This document shows, in pieces, positions 44,737 to 53,605 of a DNA stretch of 64,000 bases. The DNA comes from Planctomyces sp. SH-PL14. Lineage in GTDB: Bacteria > Planctomycetota > Planctomycetia > Planctomycetales > Planctomycetaceae. The notes beneath the pieces were generated by a model. The model saw only the letters and a list, made by a program, of their open reading frames with translations, was not told where the DNA came from and searched no databases. Made by a program: the position numbers and the translations under genes. The stretch covers positions 2,436,001 to 2,500,000 of the forward strand of contig NZ_CP011270.1 of the NCBI RefSeq assembly GCF_001610835.1, given 5' to 3'. Positions within the stretch are counted from its first letter, which is position 1. Every line of letters starts with the position of its first letter.

Positions 44737-45050
44737 ACCGGGGTCCAGGGGGTCACCCCTGGTGGGGGATGCAAGGGGGCAACGCCCTTTGCCCGCCGGA
44801 GGCCTGGCCGTCGAGAGATAATCTGAAGGAGCACGTGTCCGAGCGCGGACACCGTGCCGGATGCCCCTCACCAACCCGCGAGGATTGCAAAGCGAGCGGT
44901 GAGTCCTCAACGCCGGTACCACAAAGGGGATATCCGTTGTGTCCCACGGTTCGTCATGGAAGCGCCTCCGGCGGCAAGGGGTCGCCCCCTTGACCCCGGC
45001 TGCCGTGGCACATTGGGTTTGAGCTATCGAGCCGTGCCGGCAAGGACGTG
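44737..45050 (+). repeat. Dispersed structured element, full copy 10
   Basis: Full copy between two plus-strand genes, after the terminator. The CAAGGGG stem has loop TCGC and is shortened on both sides by the same amount. The central hairpin has lost one base on the right arm. Confidence 0.9.
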
Positions 45051-45189
45051 CATTCAGAAACCGGGATCAAGCCCCACTCCGATCCACCGGGGCACGAGCG
45101 CGTGGCATCCGTCCTCCAGCGGCGACTACAACTCGATAGGCGCCGCGCGGTGAATCGTCCCCGAGCCCGGCGCCAGGGAGTGACGACAC

Positions 45190-46011
45190 GTGATCACCGT
45201 TTGCAGCCTGGAAAGTCGCCGCGGCGACGAAATGCGAGGACTCATCGAACGCGCCGGCGGCCGTGCCGTCATCGCCCCCTCGATGAAGGAAGTCCCGCTC
45301 GACGACCGCGCGCCGGTCTTCACCTTCCTCGACCGCCTCCTCGCCGGCGAGGTCGACCTGTTCATCTTCCTGACCGGCGTCGGCGCCCGGGCGCTCCTCG
45401 AAGCGGCGGCCACCCGCCACGAGCCCGCTCGAGTCACCGAGTCGATCAACAGGACCAAGGTCCTCGTCCGCGGCCCCAAGCCGGTGCCGGTCCTCAAGGA
45501 GGCGGGGATCCGGATCGACCTGCGGGCCCCCGAGCCCAATACGTGGCGGGAGATCCTCGCCGTCCTCGCCGAAGCGGGATACGAGCTGAGCGGGCGACGC
45601 GTCGTGATCCAGGAGTACGGCGCGCCGAATCGCGAGCTGGAAGCCGCCCTCCGCAGCCGCGGGGCGAGCGTCGAAACCGTGGCGGTCTACCGCTGGGGCC
45701 TTCCCGACGACCTCGCGCCCCTCAAAGCAGCCATCGAGTCCACCATCCGCGGCGAGTTCCAGGGGTTGCTGTTCACGAGCGCCCAGCAGGCGGTCCATGT
45801 GCTGCGCGTGGCGGAACAGCTCGGGCTCCGCGACCAGTGGCTCGAAGCGGCCAACCGCTGTGTCATCGGAAGCATCGGCCCGACCGCGACCGAGACGCTC
45901 GTGCACCACGGCCTCACCCCCGACGTGGAGCCGGAGCACGGAAAGATGGGACACCTCGTGCGGGCCTTCTTCGAAGAGGGGCCTCGGTCTCCGAAGTGGC
46001 CAGCCGGCTGA
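45190..46011 (+). CDS. hemD: Uroporphyrinogen-III synthase
   Basis: 273 residues from GTG 45190, with AGGGAG about 10 bp upstream. Two lobes of the HemD fold are visible: the first with ITVCSLESRRGDEMRGLIE, DLFIFLTGVGARALLEA and KVLVRGPKPVPVLKEAGI, the second with GRRVVIQEYGAPNRELEAAL, GLLFTSAQQAVHVLRVAEQL and RCVIGSIGPTATETLVHHGL. It closes hydroxymethylbilane to uroporphyrinogen III in heme and cobalamin synthesis. It is not next to hemC. A truncated copy of the dispersed element begins 3 bp after the stop codon. Confidence 0.88.
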   Translation: MITVCSLESRRGDEMRGLIERAGGRAVIAPSMKEVPLDDRAPVFTFLDRLLAGEVDLFIFLTGVGARALLEAAATRHEPARVTESINRTKVLVRGPKPVPVLKEAGIRIDLRAPEPNTWREILAVLAEAGYELSGRRVVIQEYGAPNRELEAALRSRGASVETVAVYRWGLPDDLAPLKAAIESTIRGEFQGLLFTSAQQAVHVLRVAEQLGLRDQWLEAANRCVIGSIGPTATETLVHHGLTPDVEPEHGKMGHLVRAFFEEGPRSPKWPAG

Positions 46012-46013
46012 GG

Positions 46014-46166
46014 CGGATTGGGTGAGGGGGCATCCGGCACGGTGTCCGCGCTTGGACACTCGCTCCTTCAGATATCTCTCGACGGCCAAGCCTCCGGCGG
46101 GCAAGGGGCCTGTGTTGTTCTTCTGGGCCCCCTGCACCCCCAGACCAGGGTCCCCCTGGACCCGGC
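46014..46166 (-). repeat. Dispersed structured element, truncated copy
   Basis: About half of the element: the outer part from the GTGAGGGGGCAT motif to the CCTGGACCCGG end. The CAAG / GTGCCGG half is missing and the gene stop lies 3 bp from the break. The central hairpin is rebuilt as a long imperfect one with CAAGGGGCC and GGGCCCCCTG arms. Confidence 0.8.
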
Positions 46167-46259
46167 ATCTGAGCATTCCTCCAAAAAAACAACCCGGCCG
46201 ACACAGGCTCTAGCCCACGTCGACCGGGAAAGGGATTCTTACTCGCCGTCTGAAGCCGA

Positions 46260-47360
46260 TTACCGCTTCTTCGGAACCAGCATCAGCTGCGGATTCGGAT
46301 CGAACACCCACATCCGGTACTGATCGCGCCCCTTGCCGTAACCATCCACCGCCAGGAACCGCAGCTCCTGCCGCGTCCCGTTCCGGCCGTCGACAATGTC
46401 CTTGGCCCCGAACGTCGACTTGTACTTCTTGATCATCGGATCGGTCGGCGAGTCGAACTGGCCGACGGTGACGATCGACCGGAACTCGTCATGCCAGACG
46501 AAGGCGTCGATGCTCTTGTGCCGGATCTCTTCGTTCGGGGCACAGCGGATCGTCACCTCGCCCCGCAGATGCTCGGCCAGATGGTGTGCGCTCTCCCCCG
46601 CATCGTCCAGGTTCGTTTCGTTCTCCTGCGTCCGCTTCAGGAAGTCGTCGACGCTCGGGATCGGATCGCCGGGCTTCACCGCCACGTTCTTGCCGCTGAA
46701 GCTGGCGATGACGAGCGTGTACTTCCCCTTGTTCTCGAACAGGCTGTTCCGCATCCCCGTGTTGAGGTTGATCGCCAGCGGATCGAGCGACTGGCTCTGG
46801 ATGTCCTGCGCGGACAGGAGGGGGTTCGTTGCCAGGAACGCGCTCGCCAGCGGTCCGCGGTCCTTCTTGGTCCGGACCACGACCCCTTCGTCAAACGCCT
46901 TGGGGGTGTACTTCTTGACCCACTTCAGCGTCGCCTGAGCCTTCTCGTCGCTGAGCGAGGGATAGTTCCCCGCGAAGACGCAGACGGTGGTCACGCGGCG
47001 GAGCGGCTTGCGGATCTCTTCCCGTCCCTGACGGTCCGTCGTCCGGATCCGCTCCGACTTCCCTTCGGAGGTGTAGACGTAGGCGGGGATCCCCTTCTGC
47101 CGCAGCTCGATGATCAGGTCGTGAGCCGCCTGCTCCGGCGTCTTCCCTTCATCGGTCTCGCCGTCGCCGGTGGCGTGGAACGTCGCCACCATGATCATCC
47201 AGGGGCCGTGTTCCTTGCCGAGGATGTACTCCTGGCTCGGATCGGCGGAGATCTTGGACGTCTGCCGGCCCAGCGAGCGCTGCGCAGTCGCAGGGGCGGC
47301 CAGCAGAGTGGCGATCGCGAGAGCGGCGACCGGGGCGAGGGCGGAAATTCGACGAATCAT
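46260..47360 (-). CDS. Secreted protein with SPOR-like region, unknown function
   Basis: 366 residues from ATG 47360, with GGAG 7 bp upstream (GTG 47366 is a second choice). A signal peptide is clear (about 1-26, ending PATA). Two segments with the look of SPOR-type beta-alpha repeats follow: EHGPWMIMVATFHATGD with LIIELRQKGIPAYVYTSEG, and later KYTLVIASFSGKNV and EHLRGEVTIRCAPN, also followed by a strand pair. SPOR domains bind denuded peptidoglycan, but the match is by pattern only. Function unknown. The gene stands alone. Confidence 0.72.
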   Translation of the reverse strand: MIRRISALAPVAALAIATLLAAPATAQRSLGRQTSKISADPSQEYILGKEHGPWMIMVATFHATGDGETDEGKTPEQAAHDLIIELRQKGIPAYVYTSEGKSERIRTTDRQGREEIRKPLRRVTTVCVFAGNYPSLSDEKAQATLKWVKKYTPKAFDEGVVVRTKKDRGPLASAFLATNPLLSAQDIQSQSLDPLAINLNTGMRNSLFENKGKYTLVIASFSGKNVAVKPGDPIPSVDDFLKRTQENETNLDDAGESAHHLAEHLRGEVTIRCAPNEEIRHKSIDAFVWHDEFRSIVTVGQFDSPTDPMIKKYKSTFGAKDIVDGRNGTRQELRFLAVDGYGKGRDQYRMWVFDPNPQLMLVPKKR

Positions 47361-47746
47361 TCGCACACTCCATTGTGCGGACAGCGGAAGTTCCTGCCGA
47401 CGTTCAACGCGGCGGAACCGTGAGACAGGCCGCTTTTAGCCGGGGCCGCCGACGAAGGTCCAGACGCATCCCGCCGAATGGCCCGCGGCCCTTGAGAGAA
47501 AATTGGCGATCGGCACATTCCGCCGTCCGACGGCTCCTGCCGGGGGCCGGAGAGGGCTCGCGGCTCCGGCGTGAAGCCGCGTCCCTCCCGGATTATTTCC
47601 TTGCCCTGCCACCGTTTGAGTCCCGTTAAGAACAGGACAATGTTCGGAACTTCTCAGGACTGACTCCCCGCCGTCAGGAAATGGCGACCGTCTCCGGGCG
47701 GGGGTAGGATCGCCGCCGCGCGCCGTCTGTTCCGGCTCGCCAGTCC
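47361..47746. other. Divergent intergenic region, no gene seen
   Basis: About 385 bp between two divergent genes. An imperfect hairpin with arms GCGGCT (47560-47565) and AGCCGC (47575-47580) lies in the middle, with no T-run. Promoters for both genes must be here but no clear boxes stand out. Confidence 0.4.
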
Positions 47747-48583
47747 ATGACCCGCTCCTTTCCCCCACCCCTGATGTTCGGATCTCTTGTCCGCCGCCTC
47801 TCCCTGAGCCCCACGGCGCAGGGCATCATCAAAAGCCTTGGGCTGATCCATCTGGGGAACGGCGTCCTCCGGATGGCGGGGGTTGTGCGGCAGGTGCCGC
47901 AGTCGCGGTGGAAGTACCGTGTCCGGTTTGTTGACACGCCGGTCCTGGCCGATGGGATCTTTCGCGATGGGGAGTACAGGCTCCTTGCCGGGGATGCCGA
48001 CCGGATCCGGACGTTCATCGACCTGGGCTGCAACGTCGGTCTGTTTCCGCTGTACCTCAGTTCGATCAAGTCGCGGGACGAGCTGACGGGGATCCTGGTT
48101 GACGCGAACTCGCGGGTCGTGGCCGAGGCCCGGGAGAACATGCGGCTGAATGGGCTGTCGGACCGGATCTCGGTCATTCATGGCCTGGCCGGCGCGGCGG
48201 GTGAAGGAGAGGGGGAGGTCCGCGAGTTCTGGATTGCTCAGAACAGCCTTTCGTCGACGGCACATCCGGAGTTGCTGACGAGTCGCGTTGGTCTTTCGAC
48301 GGAGAAGGTCGCCGTGGTGGATGTCCTCAAGGAGTTTCGGAAGGCGTGTGGTGACGACGCTCGGGTCGATCTGTTGAAGCTCGATATTGAGGGATGTGAG
48401 ATTGAGTTCCTGAAGACGAACCGGCCGCTGCTGGACCTGTGCGAGCGGGTGATTCTGGAGTTTCATAAACCGCAGGTGACGCTGGCGGATGCGGAGAGTG
48501 CGCTTGGTCCGGGGGGGTTCCGTCTTGTTGGTGTTCATGACGATGCGGGCCGCCCGTGGGGTGTTGCGTACTTCAGGCGTTGA
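47747..48583 (+). CDS. FkbM family SAM-dependent methyltransferase
   Basis: 278 residues from ATG 47747. The SAM-binding motif is FIDLGCNVGLFPLYL (about 91-105), followed by the family region VREFWIAQNSLSSTAHPELL and the FkbM signature VDLLKLDIEGCEIEFLKTN, which includes the acidic motif. It would O-methylate a sugar or polyketide hydroxyl. The N-terminal 60 residues include a basic helix. It is the last gene before the surface-glycan region, convergent with a GT2 gene and separated from it by a dispersed element. Confidence 0.9.
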   Translation: MTRSFPPPLMFGSLVRRLSLSPTAQGIIKSLGLIHLGNGVLRMAGVVRQVPQSRWKYRVRFVDTPVLADGIFRDGEYRLLAGDADRIRTFIDLGCNVGLFPLYLSSIKSRDELTGILVDANSRVVAEARENMRLNGLSDRISVIHGLAGAAGEGEGEVREFWIAQNSLSSTAHPELLTSRVGLSTEKVAVVDVLKEFRKACGDDARVDLLKLDIEGCEIEFLKTNRPLLDLCERVILEFHKPQVTLADAESALGPGGFRLVGVHDDAGRPWGVAYFRR

Positions 48584-48620
48584 GTGATAGTGGTGGAGGT
48601 CCCGGCTAGCGCCTCCTCAA

Positions 48621-48930
48621 CCGGGTCCAGGGGTACCCTGGTGGGGAGTGCAGAGGGGCAACGCCCCTTTGCCCGCCGGAGGCCTGGCCGTCGAGAGACG
48701 TCTGAAGGAGATAGTGTCCAAGCGCGGACACCATGTCGTATGCCCCCTCACCAACCCGCGGGGATTCCAAAGCGAGCGGTGAGTCCTCAGCGCCGGTTCC
48801 ACAAAGGGGACGTCCGTTGCCTACCACGGTTCCTCATTGAAGCGCCTCCGGCGGCAAGGGGTTGCCCCCTTGACCCCGGCTGCCGTGGCACATTGGGTTT
48901 GAGCGAGCACAGTCGTGCCGGCAAGGACAT
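48621..48930 (+). repeat. Dispersed structured element, full copy 11
   Basis: Full copy between two convergent genes, ending 18 bp from the GT2 stop. Central hairpin GGGGC, loop AAC, GCCCC; second hairpin CAAGGGG, loop TTGC, CCCCTTG. Confidence 0.9.
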
Positions 48931-48947
48931 CTTTCGAGCCAGCGGGA

Positions 48948-49919
48948 TCAGCCTTCCTCTCCCTCACCAAGCACCGTCCGAACCACGAACTGCGGCTTGC
49001 GATTGATATTGAGATGCACGCGCCCAACGTACTCCCCCAACACCCCCAGCGACAGAAGCTGCAAGCCGCCGAGCACAAGGACCGCCACGATGATCGACGC
49101 GTAACCGCTCACCGAGATCCAGCCCGCCAGCCCGGCAACAAGATAGTAAAGCCCCAGCAGCAGCCCCAGACCGGCCGCCACCATCCCCGTGATCGACACC
49201 GCCTGGAGCGGAATCAGCGAGAAGTTCGTGAACATGTTGATCGCCAGCGTCAACAGCTTCATGAACGAGTACCCCGACCGCCCCTCCGCCCGCTCGTCAT
49301 GCCGCACCGGAACGGTGCTCACCCGCTGCGTGTTCCAAGCCAGGAGGCCATCGATGAACGTGAAGTTCAGGTTGTACGTAAGGATGCTCCGAACCAGCTC
49401 CCGGCGCATGATCCGGTACGAGCTCCCCTTGATCGACGACTGAAAAACGAGCTGGCCGAAACGGATCAGAACCCACGATCCCAGGTTGCGGAACCAGCCG
49501 TGCTTCTTCTTCTCGACGATCGTTCCATAGACGAGGTCGTCATCGCGGGTCCGGATCGCCTCCAGAAGGTGGGGAAGCTCTTCGGGCGGGTTCTGGAGAT
49601 CGTCGTCCATCGTCGCAACGAACTCGCCGCGGGCGTGATGGAACCCGCACATGAGGGCATTGTGCTGGCCGAAATTCCGCATCAACCGGATCGCCCGGAC
49701 GTGCTCCGGATGCTGACGCCGCAGCTCCTGGAGGACCGTCCACGAGCGGGAGTCGACACCGCTGTCGTCGACGAAGACGACCTCCCAGGTCGTTCCCCCG
49801 GGACGCAGCGCTTCGCCGACACGGCGGACGAGCTCCGGAAGAGTGTCGGTCGACTTATAAACCGGCACGACGACGGAGAGCTGAGGCGCGGACGGGGTGG
49901 TGGAGGGGGGAGCGGACAT
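48948..49919 (-). CDS. Family 2 glycosyltransferase with C-terminal membrane hairpin
   Basis: 323 residues from ATG 49919. The GT-A fold begins LSVVVPVYKSTDTLPELV, has VVFVDDSGVDSRSW as the nucleotide-sugar strand and the metal-binding MDDDLQNPPEELPHLL. Two membrane helices follow at about 240-265 and 275-300 (SITGMVAAGLGLLLGLYYLV and ASIIVAVLVLGGLQLLSLGVL). This is the layout of polyprenyl-phosphate glycosyltransferases such as DPM/GtrB-type enzymes, which load a sugar on a lipid carrier for later transfer outside. It opens the run of surface-related genes on the minus strand. Confidence 0.92.
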   Translation of the reverse strand: MSAPPSTTPSAPQLSVVVPVYKSTDTLPELVRRVGEALRPGGTTWEVVFVDDSGVDSRSWTVLQELRRQHPEHVRAIRLMRNFGQHNALMCGFHHARGEFVATMDDDLQNPPEELPHLLEAIRTRDDDLVYGTIVEKKKHGWFRNLGSWVLIRFGQLVFQSSIKGSSYRIMRRELVRSILTYNLNFTFIDGLLAWNTQRVSTVPVRHDERAEGRSGYSFMKLLTLAINMFTNFSLIPLQAVSITGMVAAGLGLLLGLYYLVAGLAGWISVSGYASIIVAVLVLGGLQLLSLGVLGEYVGRVHLNINRKPQFVVRTVLGEGEEG

Positions 49920-50287
49920 GCGAATCAGGCGGTGCGGGACGGAGTTCGATGAGCCATCCGGAGTGGCTGGCAAGGAGACGGCGGCTTCGAGGACCGGATC
50001 AGGCGGAGTGGAAGGTCTGCTGGAAGCCGGTCTCGAGGCGCGGTGACGTCGCCTTCGGTCAGCGCGGGTTCACCGGACAGGGACGGCAAAGCGTTCCGAG
50101 AGCGTAACGCGGCGTGAGGCGAAAACAATTTTCGCGAAGCTCCGAAACCGGCCGTCGTTCTCGTCCGCAGATCCATTCCGAGTTTTGTGTGAAAACGATG
50201 TGAGAATTCTGCAAGGGAGCCCTCTGGCGCAAGGGACCCGGTCTCCCTGCCTCGATCCCGCGCTGGAGGACGCCGATCGTGGCCCGG
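49920..50287. other. Intergenic region in the surface-glycan run
   Basis: About 370 bp between two genes on the same strand with no supported reading frame, repeat of the described families or terminator. Confidence 0.4.
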
Positions 50288-51709
50288 CTACGCAGACTGC
50301 GCGGTCCGGGTCTTCCGTCGCCGTTCCTGACGGGTGAGGGGGCGCGAGTTTGCCTTCCCGAAGCCGGCGAAGGTCGCCAGCTTCCAGTTCCGTTGCCGCG
50401 TCCGGGCTGTTGAGGCGCGCCACCCGTCCCAGCACAGCACGACAAACGAGACGAGGAGCAGAAGCGGGTTCACCACGACGGCGATCGAGCTGTCCATGGC
50501 GCCGGAGTCGGTCACGACATAGGGAAAGAACCAGTACTTCTTGGGAATGGTCAGGAGGGCGAGCAGGACCGTCACCAGCCGGTCCCCTGGTCGGCGGGTC
50601 GAAAGGCAGATCGACCAGACCAGGATCGGCGTCACATGCAGCAGCTTGTAGTCGACGCCTCCGGGGGCCGAGATGACCATGTAGATCAGCAGGATCATCA
50701 GCTTCCGGCGGAGCTCCGTCTCGACAATCGTGACATGCCACGTCACCAGCCCTGCGAGTGCCACCATGACGTAGCCATAGACCTTCAGCATCTGATGTTG
50801 ATGGCTGATCAGGACCCGCGGATCGGGCAATGGCTGATCGGCCCACGTGGCATAGCCGAGCATTCCGTACATGTACGCGAGCTTCATCGGCGTCCACAGG
50901 CTGGCGCTCGCCCCCATGCCGTGGTCGCCGATCAGGTACTGGTTGCGAAACTTGGAAAGCTGGGCCTGCCACAGGGCCAGGTCGATCTGCCACGAGTGCT
51001 GGAAGCTGGCGAGGCTGGCGAACGTGACGACGGCGAAGATCGCCCCGGCGATGAGCGGATAGCGGATCCGTCCCAGCCGGCAATAGATGCCGAGGAGGGC
51101 GGCGGGATACAGCTTCAGACAGATGGCCGGCAGCAGGCACAGCAGGGCCGCGGTGTGTCGTCGCCGGTCCGCGAAGTACAGGAACCAGCAGACGAGGGCC
51201 ACGAGGCCGACCTCGATGTTCCCTCGGTCGATGCAGAGCCAGAGCGGATAGGAAGTCCCCAGGATCACCGCGGCTCCGGTGGCGGCGAGCGGGAGCGATC
51301 GGGTCGCCCGGGTGAGGGCCTGGCAGATCCAGCCCCACAGCGCGACGATCGAGATCACGTCGAAGACGACGAGCGTCCAGCCCCAGGAGAGCTTCGACAG
51401 GGGGTGGAACGCGACATAGGTAAACGGGAAGTACAGAGACCAGATCGTGTACGGATCCCCAAGGCTGGCCGACCGCAGGACGTCGTAGAAGTCCGTGTAC
51501 TTGAGATCGGCCCGCCACAGGAACGAGTTCCATGGATAGCCGCGGTGGAGGACGGAGCCCTGGAAGGCGTGAAAGGCGATCGCGGCCAGCATTCCAGTCA
51601 GCCCGATCGCCAGGACGAGTCGGAGTCGCCCGCGAACCGACAGGGCCGCCTTCGAGAGGGCGTTTCGGTCGGCGGTTGCAGGGACGGGCGGGTCGGCGGC
51701 GGACGTCAT
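50288..51709 (-). CDS. GT87-like multi-spanning membrane glycosyltransferase (DUF2029-like)
   Basis: 473 residues from ATG 51709. About nine hydrophobic segments span residues 30-430, beginning with LRLVLAIGLTGMLAAIAFHA. A periplasmic loop contains DFYDVLRSASLGDPYTIW, and CIDRGNIEVGLVALV matches the family's polar motif in a membrane segment. GT87 enzymes use polyprenyl-phosphate sugars, which suits the neighbouring GT2 enzyme. The tail is basic and cytosolic (RQERRRKTRT). Function is inferred from architecture. Confidence 0.78.
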   Translation of the reverse strand: MTSAADPPVPATADRNALSKAALSVRGRLRLVLAIGLTGMLAAIAFHAFQGSVLHRGYPWNSFLWRADLKYTDFYDVLRSASLGDPYTIWSLYFPFTYVAFHPLSKLSWGWTLVVFDVISIVALWGWICQALTRATRSLPLAATGAAVILGTSYPLWLCIDRGNIEVGLVALVCWFLYFADRRRHTAALLCLLPAICLKLYPAALLGIYCRLGRIRYPLIAGAIFAVVTFASLASFQHSWQIDLALWQAQLSKFRNQYLIGDHGMGASASLWTPMKLAYMYGMLGYATWADQPLPDPRVLISHQHQMLKVYGYVMVALAGLVTWHVTIVETELRRKLMILLIYMVISAPGGVDYKLLHVTPILVWSICLSTRRPGDRLVTVLLALLTIPKKYWFFPYVVTDSGAMDSSIAVVVNPLLLLVSFVVLCWDGWRASTARTRQRNWKLATFAGFGKANSRPLTRQERRRKTRTAQSA

Positions 51710-51781
51710 GAGCGGGCTCTGGATCGGGATCCGACAATCGGCATGCGAATCGGGGGGCGGAGGAACGGGGGGCGTCGCGTG

Positions 51782-53458
51782 CTATCGCCGGGCGGCGAAG
51801 AGCCAGCCCCACAATCTCAGGCGGAGGGAAACCGGCAGCCAGTCGGACAGGGTGACCAGGATCCGGGACTTCCAGCCCAGAAGCCGATGCCGCCGTTCTC
51901 TGCGGACCGTGTCGAGGATGTCCCGGGCCACCGCTTCGGGAGTGAGGAGCTCGGCGGAGTTCGCCCCGCGGACTCCCCCCGACGCCTGGAAGTTGGTTCG
52001 CGTCCCCGAGGGCGAATAGGTCACGACGAGGTTCGTCTCCCGGAGTTCCTCGGAGAACGCCAAGGACCAGTTCAGCAGGAACGCCTTCGAAGCGGCATAG
52101 ACCGACATGCCGGGCAGGGGGTGATAGGCGACGCTGCTGGCGATGTTCACGATCACGCTCCCTTCGCGGGTGAGCTGTTCCTTCAGCAGATGTGTCAGGT
52201 GCATGGTCCCCAGTACGTTGATCCGGACCGTTCGCTCGGAAGCTTCCCACGGAAGATCGAAGAGCCCCCCGCGAATGCCGATCCCCGCGTTGTTGATGAG
52301 GCCCCCCAGGCAGAGCGGCTCGACGGCCTTGCGGAGCCGCTGGAGATCGGCCTCCTGCGTCAGGTCGGCGGCGATCACTTTGAGCCCGGGATCTTCCGAC
52401 AGGCGATCGACGGCGCGGTCGACCGCCACGACCGGATGCCCCGCCTCACGCAACGCGGCCGTCAGCGCGAAGCCGATACCGCTGTTGGCGCCGGTCACGA
52501 TCCACCAGCTCCCCTCGGGACGATGGCGCGCGGCCACGTCCCGCGCTCCCTCCTCCAGCCGGATCGGTCGCTCAGCCAGGAGGTCGCGCCGGAAATCCGG
52601 GTCGTCCGCCGCGAGGTAGTCCAGGAACAGATTGTTGACCGTGAGCGGGAGCCGGGAATGGAGCCGTCCCAGCACGCTGCGGAGGGAAGGAAACCGGAAC
52701 TGGCGGGGGCGCCGGCCCCGCAGCGTCTCGTGCAGGAGCGACCAGACCTCGGCGAGCGAGCGGTTCTCCGTGACGGCGAAGTAGGTCTTCCCGCGAGCCG
52801 CTGGGGAGTTCAGGCAACGGACCAGCGCTGGGGCGAGATCCTCGACATGGATCAGCGGCACGCGCCCGGGAAAGCCGAGCCGCGCCGTCCACGGCTTGCG
52901 GCGGATCATGCGGGCCATGACGTTGAGGTGCGACCCGGCCCGCATCCCGCTTCCGTAGACCCAGCCGGGGCGGAGGATCGTATAGGGAAGCCCGCTGCGC
53001 TCCACGAGCTCTTCCGCGCCCCGCTTGGACCGGCCGTAGTCCGACGTCGGATGCGGCGCGGACTGGAGGGTGAGAGGCTGTCGGACGTCGTCGGCCGGCG
53101 CCCGATCGACCGCCCCCACCGTGCTGACGAGGATGAAGCCCCGCAGCGTGTCCGAAGTCCGGAGCCGCGACAGCATCGCTTCGACCGGCGCGACGTTGAC
53201 GCCGTGGTAGTGAGTCCCCTGTCCGAAGCGGGCATCGGCGGCGATGTGGAAGACATATGCGACGCCGTCCAGAGCGTCGATCCAGCGGTCCGGCGTTTCG
53301 AGGTCCCCGGCGATGGGGCGGATCCGTCGATCGGTGGGCCCGGCAGCCGGTCCCCGGCTGAGCACGCGGATCTCGTCGTCTGCAGACAGCGCTTCGAGCA
53401 GTTGCGGCAGGAACGCCCGCCCGACGAACCCGGTCCCCCCGGTGACAAAGACAATCAT
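51782..53458 (-). CDS. Fusion of NAD-dependent epimerase and classical SDR
   Basis: 558 residues from ATG 53458. The first half (about 1-290) is an extended SDR: IVFVTGGTGFVGRAFLPQLL, LVSTVGAVDRA, and the catalytic pair in SDYGRSKRGAEELV. The second half (about 310-558) is a complete classical SDR: WWIVTGANSGIGFALTAAL, LGGLINNAGIGI, IVNIASSVAYHPLPGM and SVYAASKAFLLN with the YxxxK pair, and a C-terminal hydrophobic helix. Both halves keep their catalytic residues. Such double proteins could carry out two successive oxidoreductions on one substrate. Neighbours suggest a sugar or lipid carrier substrate. Confidence 0.88.
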   Translation of the reverse strand: MIVFVTGGTGFVGRAFLPQLLEALSADDEIRVLSRGPAAGPTDRRIRPIAGDLETPDRWIDALDGVAYVFHIAADARFGQGTHYHGVNVAPVEAMLSRLRTSDTLRGFILVSTVGAVDRAPADDVRQPLTLQSAPHPTSDYGRSKRGAEELVERSGLPYTILRPGWVYGSGMRAGSHLNVMARMIRRKPWTARLGFPGRVPLIHVEDLAPALVRCLNSPAARGKTYFAVTENRSLAEVWSLLHETLRGRRPRQFRFPSLRSVLGRLHSRLPLTVNNLFLDYLAADDPDFRRDLLAERPIRLEEGARDVAARHRPEGSWWIVTGANSGIGFALTAALREAGHPVVAVDRAVDRLSEDPGLKVIAADLTQEADLQRLRKAVEPLCLGGLINNAGIGIRGGLFDLPWEASERTVRINVLGTMHLTHLLKEQLTREGSVIVNIASSVAYHPLPGMSVYAASKAFLLNWSLAFSEELRETNLVVTYSPSGTRTNFQASGGVRGANSAELLTPEAVARDILDTVRRERRHRLLGWKSRILVTLSDWLPVSLRLRLWGWLFAARR

Positions 53459-53605
53459 GATGGGCGATATCCCGCCGCGATTCGGTCGCGCCTCGGGGCC
53501 GCGGAGGTGCAGACTCGGGGGCGTTCAAGGGAGGGCATGATCAGGTCGGGCACGAGAGAAGAGGGTGGGGGGCCGGATTTCCGATGGGGGGCCGCGGACG
53601 ATTCC

